Of a stretch of DNA of 64,000 nucleotides, positions 42,563 to 51,244 are shown piece by piece. Source of the DNA: Deltaproteobacteria bacterium (lineage in GTDB: Bacteria > Desulfobacterota > Desulfuromonadia > Desulfuromonadales > Geopsychrobacteraceae); assembly GCA_024279255.1 (NCBI GenBank), contig JAJRRT010000056.1, positions 1 through 64,000 of the forward strand, written 5' to 3'. The stretch's first letter is position 1, and the number at the start of each line of letters is the position of its first letter. The position numbers were made by a program, and so were the translations under genes. The notes beneath the pieces are model-generated. The model worked only from the letters and a program-made list of their open reading frames with translations, had not been told where the DNA came from and ran no database searches.

Positions 42563-43774
42563 ATGAGCGAAAAAAACAGGCAGGGAATCACCAGACGTGA
42601 TTTTATCGTTCAAGGGACGGTGGCTACCGCCGGTCTGGCTGCGGCATCCATATTGGTGCCCGCCCCCTTTGCGATCGGCGCTCAGGCCAAGGTTAAGGTC
42701 GGTATTCTGCTCCCCTACACTGGCACCTATGCCAAGTTGGGGACGAACATTCGCAACGCCATGATGATGCGATTCGCTGAGGCAGGGAACATGCTTGGGG
42801 GGCGACCGATCGAGTTTGTCGATATCGACAGTGAAGCCAAACCGGCCAAGGCTCAGCAGTTGACCGAGAAGCTGATCAAGAGAGAGAATGTCGACTTTCT
42901 GGTCGGTCCGGTCCATTCGGTGGTCGGCATGGCGATGGTCAAGATGGCCCGCGGCGCTGGCCCGATCACCGTCATTCCTAACGCTGGTGCTGATCAGTTG
43001 ACCGGTGTGCTTTGCGCGCCCAACGTCTTCCGCACCTCCTTCTCCAGCTACCAGATGGGTTATCCTGGCGGCCCGGCCATGATCGAAGATGGTCATAAGC
43101 GGGTGGTGCTGATGTACTGGAACTACGGCTTCGGCAAGCAGGTCGCCGCTGCGTTTAAAAAGTCTTTCGTGCCAGCCGGGGGGACCATTGTCAAAGAGAT
43201 TCCCACGCCATTTCCCAAGGTCGATTTCCAGGCCTATCTGACCGAATTAGCGGCACTTAAACCGGATGCGGTCTACACCTTCTATGCCGGTGGCGGGGCG
43301 GTAAAATTTGTTAAAGACTTTGCCGCTGCCGGCCTGAAAGACTCCATTAAACTCTATGGTGCCGGTTTCCTCACCGAGGGCCTCGGCGCTGCGCAGGGTG
43401 ATGCTGCCGAAGGGGTACGTACGATCCTGCATTATGCCGATTCGCTGGAAAACCCAGTCAATCAACGCTTCCGAACCGCCTTCAAGGCAGCCACAGGCTC
43501 TGATGCCGATGTCTATGCGGTCCAGGGTTACGATGCCGGCGAACTGATATTGCACGGAATGAATGCGGTCAAGGGTGACACCGGAGCCCGTGCTGAGATG
43601 ATCCGAGCTATGGAGACGGCTGAGATTGACAGCCCGCGTGGCAAGCTGCGCTTCTCCGCGTCCCACAACCCGATCCATGATATCTACCTGCGCGAAGTGG
43701 TCAAGGGGGAGAACCGCGTCGTTCGGGTGGCCGCCAAAGCTCAGGACGATCCGGCCACAGGCTGTTCGATGTAG
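42563..43774 (+). CDS. ABC transporter substrate-binding protein (branched-chain amino acid/aromatic acid type)
   Basis: A 403-residue periplasmic binding protein. It has a twin-arginine signal (ITRRDFIVQG, then an Ala-rich core ending in FAIGAQA). The mature part starts VKVGILLPYTGTYAKLG, the LivK/PBP6 type I fold, with PVHSVVGMAMVKMARG and GAGFLTEGLG in the ligand cleft region. Homologues beside benzoate ligases bind benzoate or other aromatic acids; here the placement supports benzoate. TAT export suggests that it folds in the cytoplasm. SD GGAGG. Confidence 0.88.
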   Translation: MSEKNRQGITRRDFIVQGTVATAGLAAASILVPAPFAIGAQAKVKVGILLPYTGTYAKLGTNIRNAMMMRFAEAGNMLGGRPIEFVDIDSEAKPAKAQQLTEKLIKRENVDFLVGPVHSVVGMAMVKMARGAGPITVIPNAGADQLTGVLCAPNVFRTSFSSYQMGYPGGPAMIEDGHKRVVLMYWNYGFGKQVAAAFKKSFVPAGGTIVKEIPTPFPKVDFQAYLTELAALKPDAVYTFYAGGGAVKFVKDFAAAGLKDSIKLYGAGFLTEGLGAAQGDAAEGVRTILHYADSLENPVNQRFRTAFKAATGSDADVYAVQGYDAGELILHGMNAVKGDTGARAEMIRAMETAEIDSPRGKLRFSASHNPIHDIYLREVVKGENRVVRVAAKAQDDPATGCSM

Positions 43775-43839
43775 GTTGCAATCTGCACAGCCCGGCGTAT
43801 CGTGTCGGGCTGTGCTCAACAACTCCAGACGGGTCGCGA

Positions 43840-44709
43840 ATGGAACTATCCTTTTATCTGGTCCAACTCCTCAATGCCGTCCAGTACGGTTTTTTGCTCT
43901 TTCTGGTAGCGAGCGGCCTGACTCTGCTCTTCGGGATCATGGGGATTATCAATCTGGCCCACGGCTCTTTCTACATGGTCGGAGCCTATCTGGCCTACTG
44001 GTTGACCGATTTGACCGGCAGTTTCTGGCTCGCAATCCTGCTCGGCTTGCCGATTGCGCTGATGGTTGGATATCTGGTTGAACGTTTCGCGATCTCCTTT
44101 CTCTATCAACGGGATCACCTCTATCAGGTGCTGCTGACCTTTGCTCTGATTCTCGTCTTCAATGAACTCCAGCAGATCCTCTGGGGGACTGATGTCCACG
44201 GTGTCGTCATTCCAGAGATTCTGGCCGGTTCGATTCCGCTGACCGATAATCAGAGCTATCCCATCTATCGTCTGTTTATTTCAGCGGCCTGTATCGCTAT
44301 CGCCTGCGGCATGTACTGGGTGATTCAGAAGACCCGACTGGGGATGATGATCCGCGCTGGAGCCAGTAATCGCGAAATGGTCCAGGCTCTGGGAATCGAC
44401 GTGAACCGATTGTTTGCCTTTGTCTTCAGCCTGGGCGTGGCCCTGGCAGCCTTCGCAGGAATGCTGGCCGCACCGGTTGATTCGGTTTATCCGGGAATGG
44501 GGGAGAATGTCCTGATTATCTCCTTTGTGGTGGTGGTAATCGGCGGCACTGGTTCGATCAAAGGGACCTTTGTCGGGGCGATGCTGATCGGGCTGGTCAG
44601 CACCTTCGGTAAGGTACTGTTACCCGAGATGGCCAGTATCATGGTCTACGCCCTGATGGCGGTTATTTTGCTGTGGCGGCCCCATGGGCTGTTCGGAAGG
44701 GCGGCCTAG
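43840..44709 (+). CDS. ABC transporter permease, LivH family
   Basis: A 289-residue inner-membrane permease with about eight hydrophobic segments. LivH motifs are VASGLTLLFGIMGIINLAHG (the opening), RAGASNREMVQALGIDV (the EAA-like loop that contacts the ATPase) and VVVIGGTGSIKGTFVGA. It works with the next gene as a heterodimer. It begins 65 bp after the binding protein and ends 2 bp before livM. Confidence 0.92.
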   Translation: MELSFYLVQLLNAVQYGFLLFLVASGLTLLFGIMGIINLAHGSFYMVGAYLAYWLTDLTGSFWLAILLGLPIALMVGYLVERFAISFLYQRDHLYQVLLTFALILVFNELQQILWGTDVHGVVIPEILAGSIPLTDNQSYPIYRLFISAACIAIACGMYWVIQKTRLGMMIRAGASNREMVQALGIDVNRLFAFVFSLGVALAAFAGMLAAPVDSVYPGMGENVLIISFVVVVIGGTGSIKGTFVGAMLIGLVSTFGKVLLPEMASIMVYALMAVILLWRPHGLFGRAA

Positions 44710-44711
44710 AG

Positions 44712-45707
44712 ATGTCTGCGTTGATCCGTTCAATGCCATTGCTTGCGGCTCTTTTGGCCCTTGTTCTCTTTCCACAGTTCGGCTCAGAATATTACGTCGG
44801 ACTGCTGACTCGCATCATCATCATCGCCCTTTTTGCTTTGAGCCTGGATCTGTTGATCGGCTACACCGGCCTGGTCAGTTTCGGCCATGCTGCATTTTAC
44901 GGAATTGGCGGTTATGCCCTAGCGATCGCCTTTCAAGATGCGTCAGTCATCCCACTCTGGCAGGCCTTGCCACTCTCACTGGCCGCCGCTGCCTTTGCCG
45001 CACTGGTGATTGGTTGGATCAGTATCCGCACCAGCGGCATCTACTTTATTATGATCACCCTCGCCATGGCCCAGATGTTCTTCTACTTCTTCTTCGAATC
45101 GCCTCGCTATGGGGGTGATGACGGCATCTTTCTGTTTCTCAAGCCGGTGCTGATGGTCGGTTCAGAGGATATTCTCAAGCTTGATCAGGAGAACAACTTC
45201 TACTACTTTGCCTTGAGTTGTCTGGTTTCCAGCTACCTGTTGCTGGTGATGATCCTGCGTGCGCCGTTCGGTAAGGTGATCAAGGCGATTAAAGCCAATG
45301 AGCATCGGGTGCGTGCCCTGGGTTATTCAACTAGCGGGTATAAGCTGGTGAGTTTTGTGATTGCCGGGACCCTGGCTGGGTTGGCGGGTTTTTTGGAGGG
45401 GGCCCATAGTGGTTATGTTAATCCCTCCTATATGAGCTGGCATGAGTCAGGGGTCTGCATTGCCATGGTCATCCTCGGCGGGATGGGAACCCTCTACGGT
45501 CCCATCGTCGGTGCTTTCATCATTGTTCTGTTGCAGAATTTTCTACCCGAACTGACCGAGCACTGGCAGTTACTGCTCGGGGGGATAGTCATCGCCGTGG
45601 TGCTTTTCTTGCCGCGTGGTGCGACCAGTCTCTACCCACGCATCTGCGACCTCATCCGCAGGTCACGGCGGGGAGAGAGAGAACCGCAGGAGACCGCTGA
45701 TGATTGA
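44712..45707 (+). CDS. ABC transporter permease, LivM family
   Basis: A 331-residue permease, partner of the LivH protein. LDLLIGYTGLVSFGHAAFYGIG and the loop IKANEHRVRALGYSTSGYKL are LivM hallmarks, followed by MVILGGMGTLYGPIVGAF. The C-terminus is basic (RRSRRGEREPQ) and cytoplasmic. ATG 44712 has GGAAGG upstream. The stop overlaps the start of the next gene by 8 bp. Confidence 0.92.
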   Translation: MSALIRSMPLLAALLALVLFPQFGSEYYVGLLTRIIIIALFALSLDLLIGYTGLVSFGHAAFYGIGGYALAIAFQDASVIPLWQALPLSLAAAAFAALVIGWISIRTSGIYFIMITLAMAQMFFYFFFESPRYGGDDGIFLFLKPVLMVGSEDILKLDQENNFYYFALSCLVSSYLLLVMILRAPFGKVIKAIKANEHRVRALGYSTSGYKLVSFVIAGTLAGLAGFLEGAHSGYVNPSYMSWHESGVCIAMVILGGMGTLYGPIVGAFIIVLLQNFLPELTEHWQLLLGGIVIAVVLFLPRGATSLYPRICDLIRRSRRGEREPQETADD

Positions 45708-46458
45708 CTCCGTTCTGAGAACCGTTCGCTTGAACAAAAGTTTCGGCGGTCTGATCGCAACCAATAATGTCACCCTGGAGTTTGAGCGCGGTCAGGTTCA
45801 CGCGATTATCGGGCCGAACGGCGCGGGTAAAACCACTTTGATCAATCTGTTATCGGGGGATTTGCTCCCGGATGATGGTGAGATCCTCTTCAACGGGCGT
45901 AACATCACCAATCTGCCGCCGAATAAGATTTCTCAGCTGGGGATCGGGCGCAGTTATCAGAAGACCAATATCTTCGCAGAATTCAGTTGTTATGAAAATT
46001 GCTGGGTGGCGGCCCAATCGCGCCTCAATACCTCGATGCGTTTTTTTCGACCCGCTCGCCAACTGAAAGCAGTTTTGGAACGGACCGAGCGAGCCCTTGA
46101 ACTCTGTGGCCTCAGCTCTCGCCGCGATAGCCGGGCGTCAGCGATGAGTTATGGTGAACAACGCCAGTTGGAGATCGGCATGATGCTCGCGACCGAGCCG
46201 GAACTGCTGCTGCTCGATGAACCGCTGGCTGGCATGGGGAGCGAGGAATCGTTGCAGGTGATTGAACTCTTGCGGCGCCTCGCCGCGGACCATACCCTGA
46301 TCCTGATTGAACACGATATGGACGCAGTCTTTTCTATCGCCCAGCGTTTGACCGTGATGGTCAATGGTCGGGTCCTGGAAACCGGTTCAATTGAGCGGAT
46401 CCGCAGCAGTCAGGCTGTCCAGGAAGCTTATCTGGGCGTCGCGGAGGATGCGGTTTGA
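45700..46458 (+). CDS. ABC transporter ATP-binding protein, LivG family
   Basis: A 252-residue ATPase. Walker A is GPNGAGKTT, the signature motif is MSYGEQRQLEIGMML (slightly altered from LSGGQ), and Walker B is LLLLDEPLAGM, then His in IEHDM. The start ATG 45700, with SD CAGGAG, lies inside the end of the permease gene. The last base pair overlaps livF. Confidence 0.92.
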   Translation: MIDSVLRTVRLNKSFGGLIATNNVTLEFERGQVHAIIGPNGAGKTTLINLLSGDLLPDDGEILFNGRNITNLPPNKISQLGIGRSYQKTNIFAEFSCYENCWVAAQSRLNTSMRFFRPARQLKAVLERTERALELCGLSSRRDSRASAMSYGEQRQLEIGMMLATEPELLLLDEPLAGMGSEESLQVIELLRRLAADHTLILIEHDMDAVFSIAQRLTVMVNGRVLETGSIERIRSSQAVQEAYLGVAEDAV

Positions 46459-47183
46459 TGGCAGACCAAACACAGGATTTGATCATCGACGCGCAGGGGC
46501 TGCAGACCTATTATGGGGATAGCCATATCCTGCATGGTATCAGCTTCAGCATCGCCCGGGGGGAAACCCTGAGTTTGATGGGGCGCAACGGCATGGGCAA
46601 GACCACCCTGCTCCGTTCCCTGCTGGGCTTGACACCACCGCGTGAGGGGACAGTCAAAATTTATGGCCAGGATATGACCGGAGCGCCGGCGCACAAGATC
46701 GTGCGTCAGGGGATCGCCTTTGTCCCTGAGGATCGTGGGATTTTTCCCAATCTGACCGTGAAAGAGAATCTGGTGATGACCTCCCGTTCTGGTCCTGACG
46801 GTCGCAAAGACTGGGATCTGACGCGGGTACTCGATACCTTTCCCCGTTTGGCGCAGCGCATGAATCACATGGGGAATCATCTCTCAGGCGGCGAACAGCA
46901 GATGCTCACTGTCGGACGCGCCTTAATGACCAATCCCGAGTTGTTGATCCTCGACGAGGCGACTGAGGGGCTGGCACCGCTGATTCGCAAAGAGATCTGG
47001 TCGGTGGTTCGTCAGATCAAAGAGAGCGGAATCGCCGCAGTGATTGTCGATAAGGATTTAAACGCATTGCTCGAACTGGCTGATCGGAACATTATTATCA
47101 GCAAGGGCCAGATTGTTTATGAGGGGAGCTCGGCAGACCTGGCCGCCAATCCCGAAATACATACCAGGCATCTTGGGGTGTAG
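46458..47183 (+). CDS. ABC transporter ATP-binding protein, LivF family
   Basis: A 241-residue ATPase, partner of the LivG protein. Walker A is GRNGMGKTT, the signature motif LSGGEQQMLTVGRAL, and Walker B LLILDEATEGLAP. The ATG overlaps the TGA of livG (TGATG), a tight translational coupling. In the switch region the usual His is replaced by Asp in VIVDKDLNALLE; LivF proteins normally have VEQN there, so this is a small oddity. Confidence 0.92.
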   Translation: MADQTQDLIIDAQGLQTYYGDSHILHGISFSIARGETLSLMGRNGMGKTTLLRSLLGLTPPREGTVKIYGQDMTGAPAHKIVRQGIAFVPEDRGIFPNLTVKENLVMTSRSGPDGRKDWDLTRVLDTFPRLAQRMNHMGNHLSGGEQQMLTVGRALMTNPELLILDEATEGLAPLIRKEIWSVVRQIKESGIAAVIVDKDLNALLELADRNIIISKGQIVYEGSSADLAANPEIHTRHLGV

Positions 47184-47213
47184 GAGAAGCTCTTGGTGCT
47201 TGTGGAGGTAAGG

Positions 47214-48080
47214 ATGGAGAATAAGACCACAATACGAACAGGTTCGGCCGCCTGGGTCGAAGAGCTGCTCCGTGATTATTGGGCGACCAGTCCGCAGAAT
47301 ACCCTGGCCAATGATAGCGGTGAGAAAGCCTGGGATGAGCCCTTGATCGGTTTTGCGCGGGCCAGCCATCCACTTTTTCAACAAGTCGCGACCGACCTGG
47401 CCCCGTTCTACTGGACGCCAGAGCAGGCCTATGCGTTGGCGTTTCCTGAGGCTCCGGTTTCTGCTGAAGAGCTTTGTATCATCAGTTGGGTGCTGCCGCA
47501 AACCGCTGCGACCAGAGCTGATCAGAGAGAGGCCACAGATGTACCCGCTGGACGTTGGGCGCGGTCGCGTGATTTTGGCGAACGCTTTAACTGCGCCTTG
47601 CGCCTGCATATGGCCGCCACTCTGACCAGCGCCGGTTATCCGGCGGTTGCTCCTGAACGTCTGGCCGAGTTCGGTATACAACGTTCAGAACAGTTTGGCC
47701 TGGCTTCGAACTGGTCAGAGCGGCATACTGCGCACATTGCAGGCCTCGGCACCTTCGGCTTGAGTGACGGTCTTATTACCAGACGCGGTAAGGCGGTCCG
47801 CTTCGGCTCGGTGGTCGCCCGCATCGACCTGTCCGCGACACCACATGCTTATGATAATCGTCAGGCTTGGTGTCTCTGGCATGCCAAGGGGACCTGTAAG
47901 GTCTGCGCCCGTCGTTGTCCGGTTGATGCCATCACTGAAGCGGGACACGACAAGGATAAGTGTTTCGACTATATCCGGCAGGTCACAGCACCCTATGCAC
48001 AAAGTACTTTCGGCACCGAGGCAACGCCCTGTGGTCTGTGTCAGGTCCGTATTCCTTGTGAAGAGAGAATTCCGCTTTGA
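47214..48080 (+). CDS. QueG-like 4Fe-4S protein (epoxyqueuosine reductase relative)
   Basis: A 288-residue iron-sulfur protein. The C-terminal ferredoxin motif is CLWHAKGTCKVCARRCPVDA, and a second Cys set lies in CGLCQVRIPCEERIP. The middle part (HTAHIAGLGTFGLSDGLITRRG, then VRFGSVV) is the QueG/reductive-dehalogenase-like cobalamin-domain relative. True QueG is about 350-380 residues. The role may be a corrinoid or redox accessory, not tRNA modification. Start ATG 47214 has SD GGAGGT. It is the last gene of the ligase/transporter unit. Confidence 0.75.
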   Translation: MENKTTIRTGSAAWVEELLRDYWATSPQNTLANDSGEKAWDEPLIGFARASHPLFQQVATDLAPFYWTPEQAYALAFPEAPVSAEELCIISWVLPQTAATRADQREATDVPAGRWARSRDFGERFNCALRLHMAATLTSAGYPAVAPERLAEFGIQRSEQFGLASNWSERHTAHIAGLGTFGLSDGLITRRGKAVRFGSVVARIDLSATPHAYDNRQAWCLWHAKGTCKVCARRCPVDAITEAGHDKDKCFDYIRQVTAPYAQSTFGTEATPCGLCQVRIPCEERIPL

Positions 48081-48179
48081 ATAGCTTCTCCGCGGAATCC
48101 TGTAGTAAAGTACTGGTCTTGATTAAGATTGCCGTTTATTCTCGCCCATTAGCGGGCAGACTTTAACCTAGAGAGAACC

Positions 48180-49025
48180 ATGAAATTTACCGGAACTGAT
48201 TCTTACGTAGCGACCGATGATCTGAACCTGGCAGTCAACGCTGCCATTACCCTGGGCCGTCCCCTGCTGATCAAGGGGGAACCCGGCACCGGCAAGACCA
48301 TGCTGGCTGAAGAGGTGGCGAAAAGCCTCGGCATGCCGCTCTATCAGTGGCATGTCAAATCCACAACCAAAGCCAATCAGGGTCTGTACGAATATGATGC
48401 TGTCTCCCGCCTGCGCGATTCTCAGCTCGGCGATGAGCGGGTGCACGATATCAGTAATTACATCATCAAGGGGAAGATGTGGGAGGCCTTCGATTCCGAA
48501 CAACAGGCGGTCCTTTTGATCGATGAGATCGATAAGGCCGATATCGAATTTCCCAACGATCTTTTGCAGGAACTCGACCGGATGGAGTTTTACGTCTACG
48601 AGACCCGGCAACTGATCAAGGCGAAGCACCGCCCGGTGATCATCATCACCAGTAACAATGAGAAGGAACTGCCCGATGCCTTTTTACGGCGCTGCTTCTT
48701 CCATTACATCCGCTTCCCCGAAGCTGAAACCATGGAGCAGATCGTCGAGGTCCACTATCCGGGGATCAAGAAGGCGTTGCTTCAGAGCGCTCTGGAGACC
48801 TTCTTCGGCATGCGCGAGGTGCCGGGGTTGAAGAAGAAGCCTTCGACCTCCGAACTGCTCGACTGGCTTAAACTGCTGGTCGCCGAGGAGATCCCCGCTG
48901 AAGCCCTGCACAGTTCGCAGCCCGGTAAATCGATTCCGCCGCTACACGGCGCGCTGCTCAAAAACGAGCAGGATCTGGGGCTGTTCGAGCGGCTGGTGGG
49001 GGGGCTGCACCGCCGCAGTCGCTGA
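48180..49025 (+). CDS. MoxR-family AAA+ ATPase
   Basis: A 281-residue ATPase. Walker A is LLIKGEPGTGKTMLAEEVA, Walker B AVLLIDEIDKADIEFPNDLL, sensor 1 VIIITSNNEKELPDAFLRRC. This group works with a VWA protein (the gene at 49348) to load a metal or activate an enzyme complex, as in CoxD/CoxE, NorQ/NorD and CbbQ/CbbO. SD AGAGA lies before ATG. Its stop codon overlaps the palindrome at 49024-49149. Confidence 0.9.
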   Translation: MKFTGTDSYVATDDLNLAVNAAITLGRPLLIKGEPGTGKTMLAEEVAKSLGMPLYQWHVKSTTKANQGLYEYDAVSRLRDSQLGDERVHDISNYIIKGKMWEAFDSEQQAVLLIDEIDKADIEFPNDLLQELDRMEFYVYETRQLIKAKHRPVIIITSNNEKELPDAFLRRCFFHYIRFPEAETMEQIVEVHYPGIKKALLQSALETFFGMREVPGLKKKPSTSELLDWLKLLVAEEIPAEALHSSQPGKSIPPLHGALLKNEQDLGLFERLVGGLHRRSR

Positions 49026-49149
49026 TGGCGTCGCGAAAAGTCCGCCCTGCTGCGTTACAGCGCTTTTTCAGGACTTCGACATACTTGTGTATGTCTTCAC
49101 CCCTGAAAAATCACTAAGCCTTGCAGGGCGAAATTTTTGCTTAGCCATC
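49024..49149. repeat. 126-bp imperfect palindrome
   Basis: Arms of about 62 bp face each other around GACATACttGTGTATGTC. GATGGC at the left end matches GCCATC at the right, and CGCCCTGC matches GCAGGGCG, with mismatches between. It has no coding frame. It begins within the moxR stop codon. Repeats of this kind are common between genes in this group of bacteria and could act as a terminator-like structure or be a non-autonomous mobile element. Confidence 0.6.
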
Positions 49150-49186
49150 TCTGGCTGATTGCATAGAATTGCAGTTGCTTGTATCA

Positions 49187-49232
49187 GCAGCATCTCACTT
49201 TTCTGTGACAAGACAGAAAAGTGAGATGCTGC
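49187..49232. repeat. perfect 20-bp inverted repeat with six-base loop
   Basis: GCAGCATCTCACTTTTCTGT is followed by GACAAG and then its exact reverse complement, with no T tract behind it. The stem is strong, but it is not a classical terminator in either direction. It lies between the moxR and VWA genes, 115 bp before the latter. Confidence 0.75.
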
Positions 49233-49347
49233 CGGTCATCACCGGCAATCAAATAATATGATGGCAAGAGATAGTCTGTTGTCCCGGGGATTTTGGATGA
49301 CGCAGAGATATGTTTGTCGTCTTAAGATTAAAACGAAAGACTGAACC

Positions 49348-50535
49348 ATGCTGGTCGATTTTTTTCTCCAACTGAAACAATCCAAAATCCCGGTCACGAT
49401 CCGTGAGTATCTCAGCTTGCTCGAAGCTCTGGATAAGCAAGTGGTCTGGGGGAGCGTAGAGGATTTCTATTATCTGGCGCGGCTCTGTCTGGTCAAGGAC
49501 GAGACCCATTTTGACAAGTTCGACCGGGTCTTTGCCCAGTATTTTAAGGGGATAACCGATCTCAACGAAGAGCTTGAGACCCTGATCCCCGAGGAGTGGC
49601 TGCGCAAACTTTCCGAATTGGTGCTCTCCGAAGAGGAGAAGGCTCAGATCGAAGCACTCGGCGGATTTGAAAAATTGATGGAGACCTTGAAACAACGGCT
49701 GGCCGAACAGCAAGAGCGCCATCAGGGGGGCAGCAAGTGGATCGGTACCGGTGGTCGCTCCCCTTTCGGTGCTAACGGCTACAACCCTGAAGGGGTCCGC
49801 ATCGGCCAGGCTGAGTCCCGACATCGCCGCGCGGTCAAGGTCTGGGATAAGCGTGAGTTTAAAAACCTCGATGGCTCGGTGGAGCTCGGCACCCGCAACA
49901 TCAAGGTCGCCCTGCGCCGCTTGCGCCATTTTGCCCGCGAAGGTGCCCCCGAAGTTCTCGACATGCCCGGCACCATCCGCGCGACCGCCAGCAATGCCGG
50001 ATACCTCGATCTGAAACTGGTTCCCAAACTACACAACAAGATCAAGGTGCTGATCTTCTTCGATGTCGGTGGCTCGATGGATGAACATATCAAGGTTTGC
50101 GAAGAGCTCTTCTCCGCCGCGCGTACCGAATTCAAACATCTCGAATATTTCTATTTTCATAACTTTGTCTACGAAAGTGTGTGGCGCGATAATCAGCGCT
50201 ACCGCGCCGAGCGGATCGATCTCTGGGATGTGATCAACACCTACGGATCAGACTACAAGCTGATTTTCGTCGGAGATGCCGCTATGAGCCCCTACGAAAT
50301 CTCCATGGTCGGTGGCAGTGTCGAGCACATGAATGATGAGGCCGGCTACGTCTGGGGTAAGCGCCTGCTCGATGCCTATAAAGACGCGATCTGGATCAAT
50401 CCGACCCCGCAAGGCTGGTGGAACTTCACCCAGTCGGTCGGCATGATCCAACAGATTATGGAAGGACGGATGTTTCCCCTGACACTTGGCGGTCTTGAAG
50501 CTGGGATTCGATTGTTGAGCAAGGCTTCAGGCTGA
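49348..50535 (+). CDS. VWA-domain CoxE-like protein
   Basis: A 395-residue protein. The N-terminal part is helical and charged, then GGSKWIGTGGRSPFGANGYN (a flexible loop). The VWA domain follows with the metal-ion site KVLIFFDVGGSMDEHIKVC (DxGGS form of DxSxS). LIFVGDAAMSPYEISMVGG carries the later Asp. It is the partner of the MoxR ATPase 323 bp upstream. The client enzyme is not identified; both genes sit next to the benzoate transport genes. Confidence 0.88.
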   Translation: MLVDFFLQLKQSKIPVTIREYLSLLEALDKQVVWGSVEDFYYLARLCLVKDETHFDKFDRVFAQYFKGITDLNEELETLIPEEWLRKLSELVLSEEEKAQIEALGGFEKLMETLKQRLAEQQERHQGGSKWIGTGGRSPFGANGYNPEGVRIGQAESRHRRAVKVWDKREFKNLDGSVELGTRNIKVALRRLRHFAREGAPEVLDMPGTIRATASNAGYLDLKLVPKLHNKIKVLIFFDVGGSMDEHIKVCEELFSAARTEFKHLEYFYFHNFVYESVWRDNQRYRAERIDLWDVINTYGSDYKLIFVGDAAMSPYEISMVGGSVEHMNDEAGYVWGKRLLDAYKDAIWINPTPQGWWNFTQSVGMIQQIMEGRMFPLTLGGLEAGIRLLSKASG

Positions 50536-50626
50536 CCTGTATATCGGCGGTGAGATTAAAAGTGGATGAACAGGAAAAAATGGACACATCTTTGTCGTTT
50601 GGCTCTGTTCGCGATTATTGATTTTT

Positions 50627-51142
50627 CTATAAACTTCTTGCGCCGAACCTTTTTGCCAGGGCTTTTGACTGTTCCCGCTTCTCCAATCTCTTCATTGCTC
50701 TCGCAGGGGCGCCTTCAAAAAGAAACTGTTCCAATTCTGTTTCAGGAATCACCGCAGGGACCATTTGTTTTTCACCTTTAACATCTATGGCGACAAAGGT
50801 TAAAAATGAAGTGGCACAGACGGTACGTTCTCCACTGATCATATTTTCTGCAACAACTTTGACAAAAACTTCGATCGAGGTGCGGTTGGTCCAGGTGACG
50901 AAGGCCTCAAGGCAGACCGACTCACCTCTGCCGATCGGGTGGAGAAAATCGACTGAATCGGTTGAGGCAGTAACACAGGTGGTGCGGGCATGGCGAGCGG
51001 CTGCTATGGCGGCAATATCATCAATATAAAGCATCACCTTGCCACCAAACATGGTGTTGTAATTGTTGATATCCGGAGGGAGAACCATCGCGGCTTTTAT
51101 GGCACGAGATTCTCTACAGAACTTGGCTTGTTTCGTTGTCAT
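50627..51142 (-). CDS. acyl-CoA thioesterase (YciA/BACH-like hotdog fold)
   Basis: A 171-residue hotdog-fold enzyme that hydrolyses acyl-CoA. Family motif NTMFGGKVMLYIDDIAAIAAARHA, then VTASTDSVDFLHPIGRGE and the SIEVFVKVVAENMISGE strand pair. The catalytic Asp of this group is in YIDDIAA. Start ATG 51142 with GGAGAAG. The C-terminal 40 residues are a charged tail (ARAMKRLEKREQSKALAKR). It could release CoA when aromatic or acyl-CoA intermediates build up. Confidence 0.9.
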   Translation of the reverse strand: MTTKQAKFCRESRAIKAAMVLPPDINNYNTMFGGKVMLYIDDIAAIAAARHARTTCVTASTDSVDFLHPIGRGESVCLEAFVTWTNRTSIEVFVKVVAENMISGERTVCATSFLTFVAIDVKGEKQMVPAVIPETELEQFLFEGAPARAMKRLEKREQSKALAKRFGARSL

Positions 51143-51244
51143 TGCATCTTCTCCTGCCTGGTGTGGGGTGTGACCGACAATCAGTGGTTATTCTAACAAA
51201 TATCCGGGTGTTGCGGTTGGGAATGGCAGGGGATAGGTTGTTGT

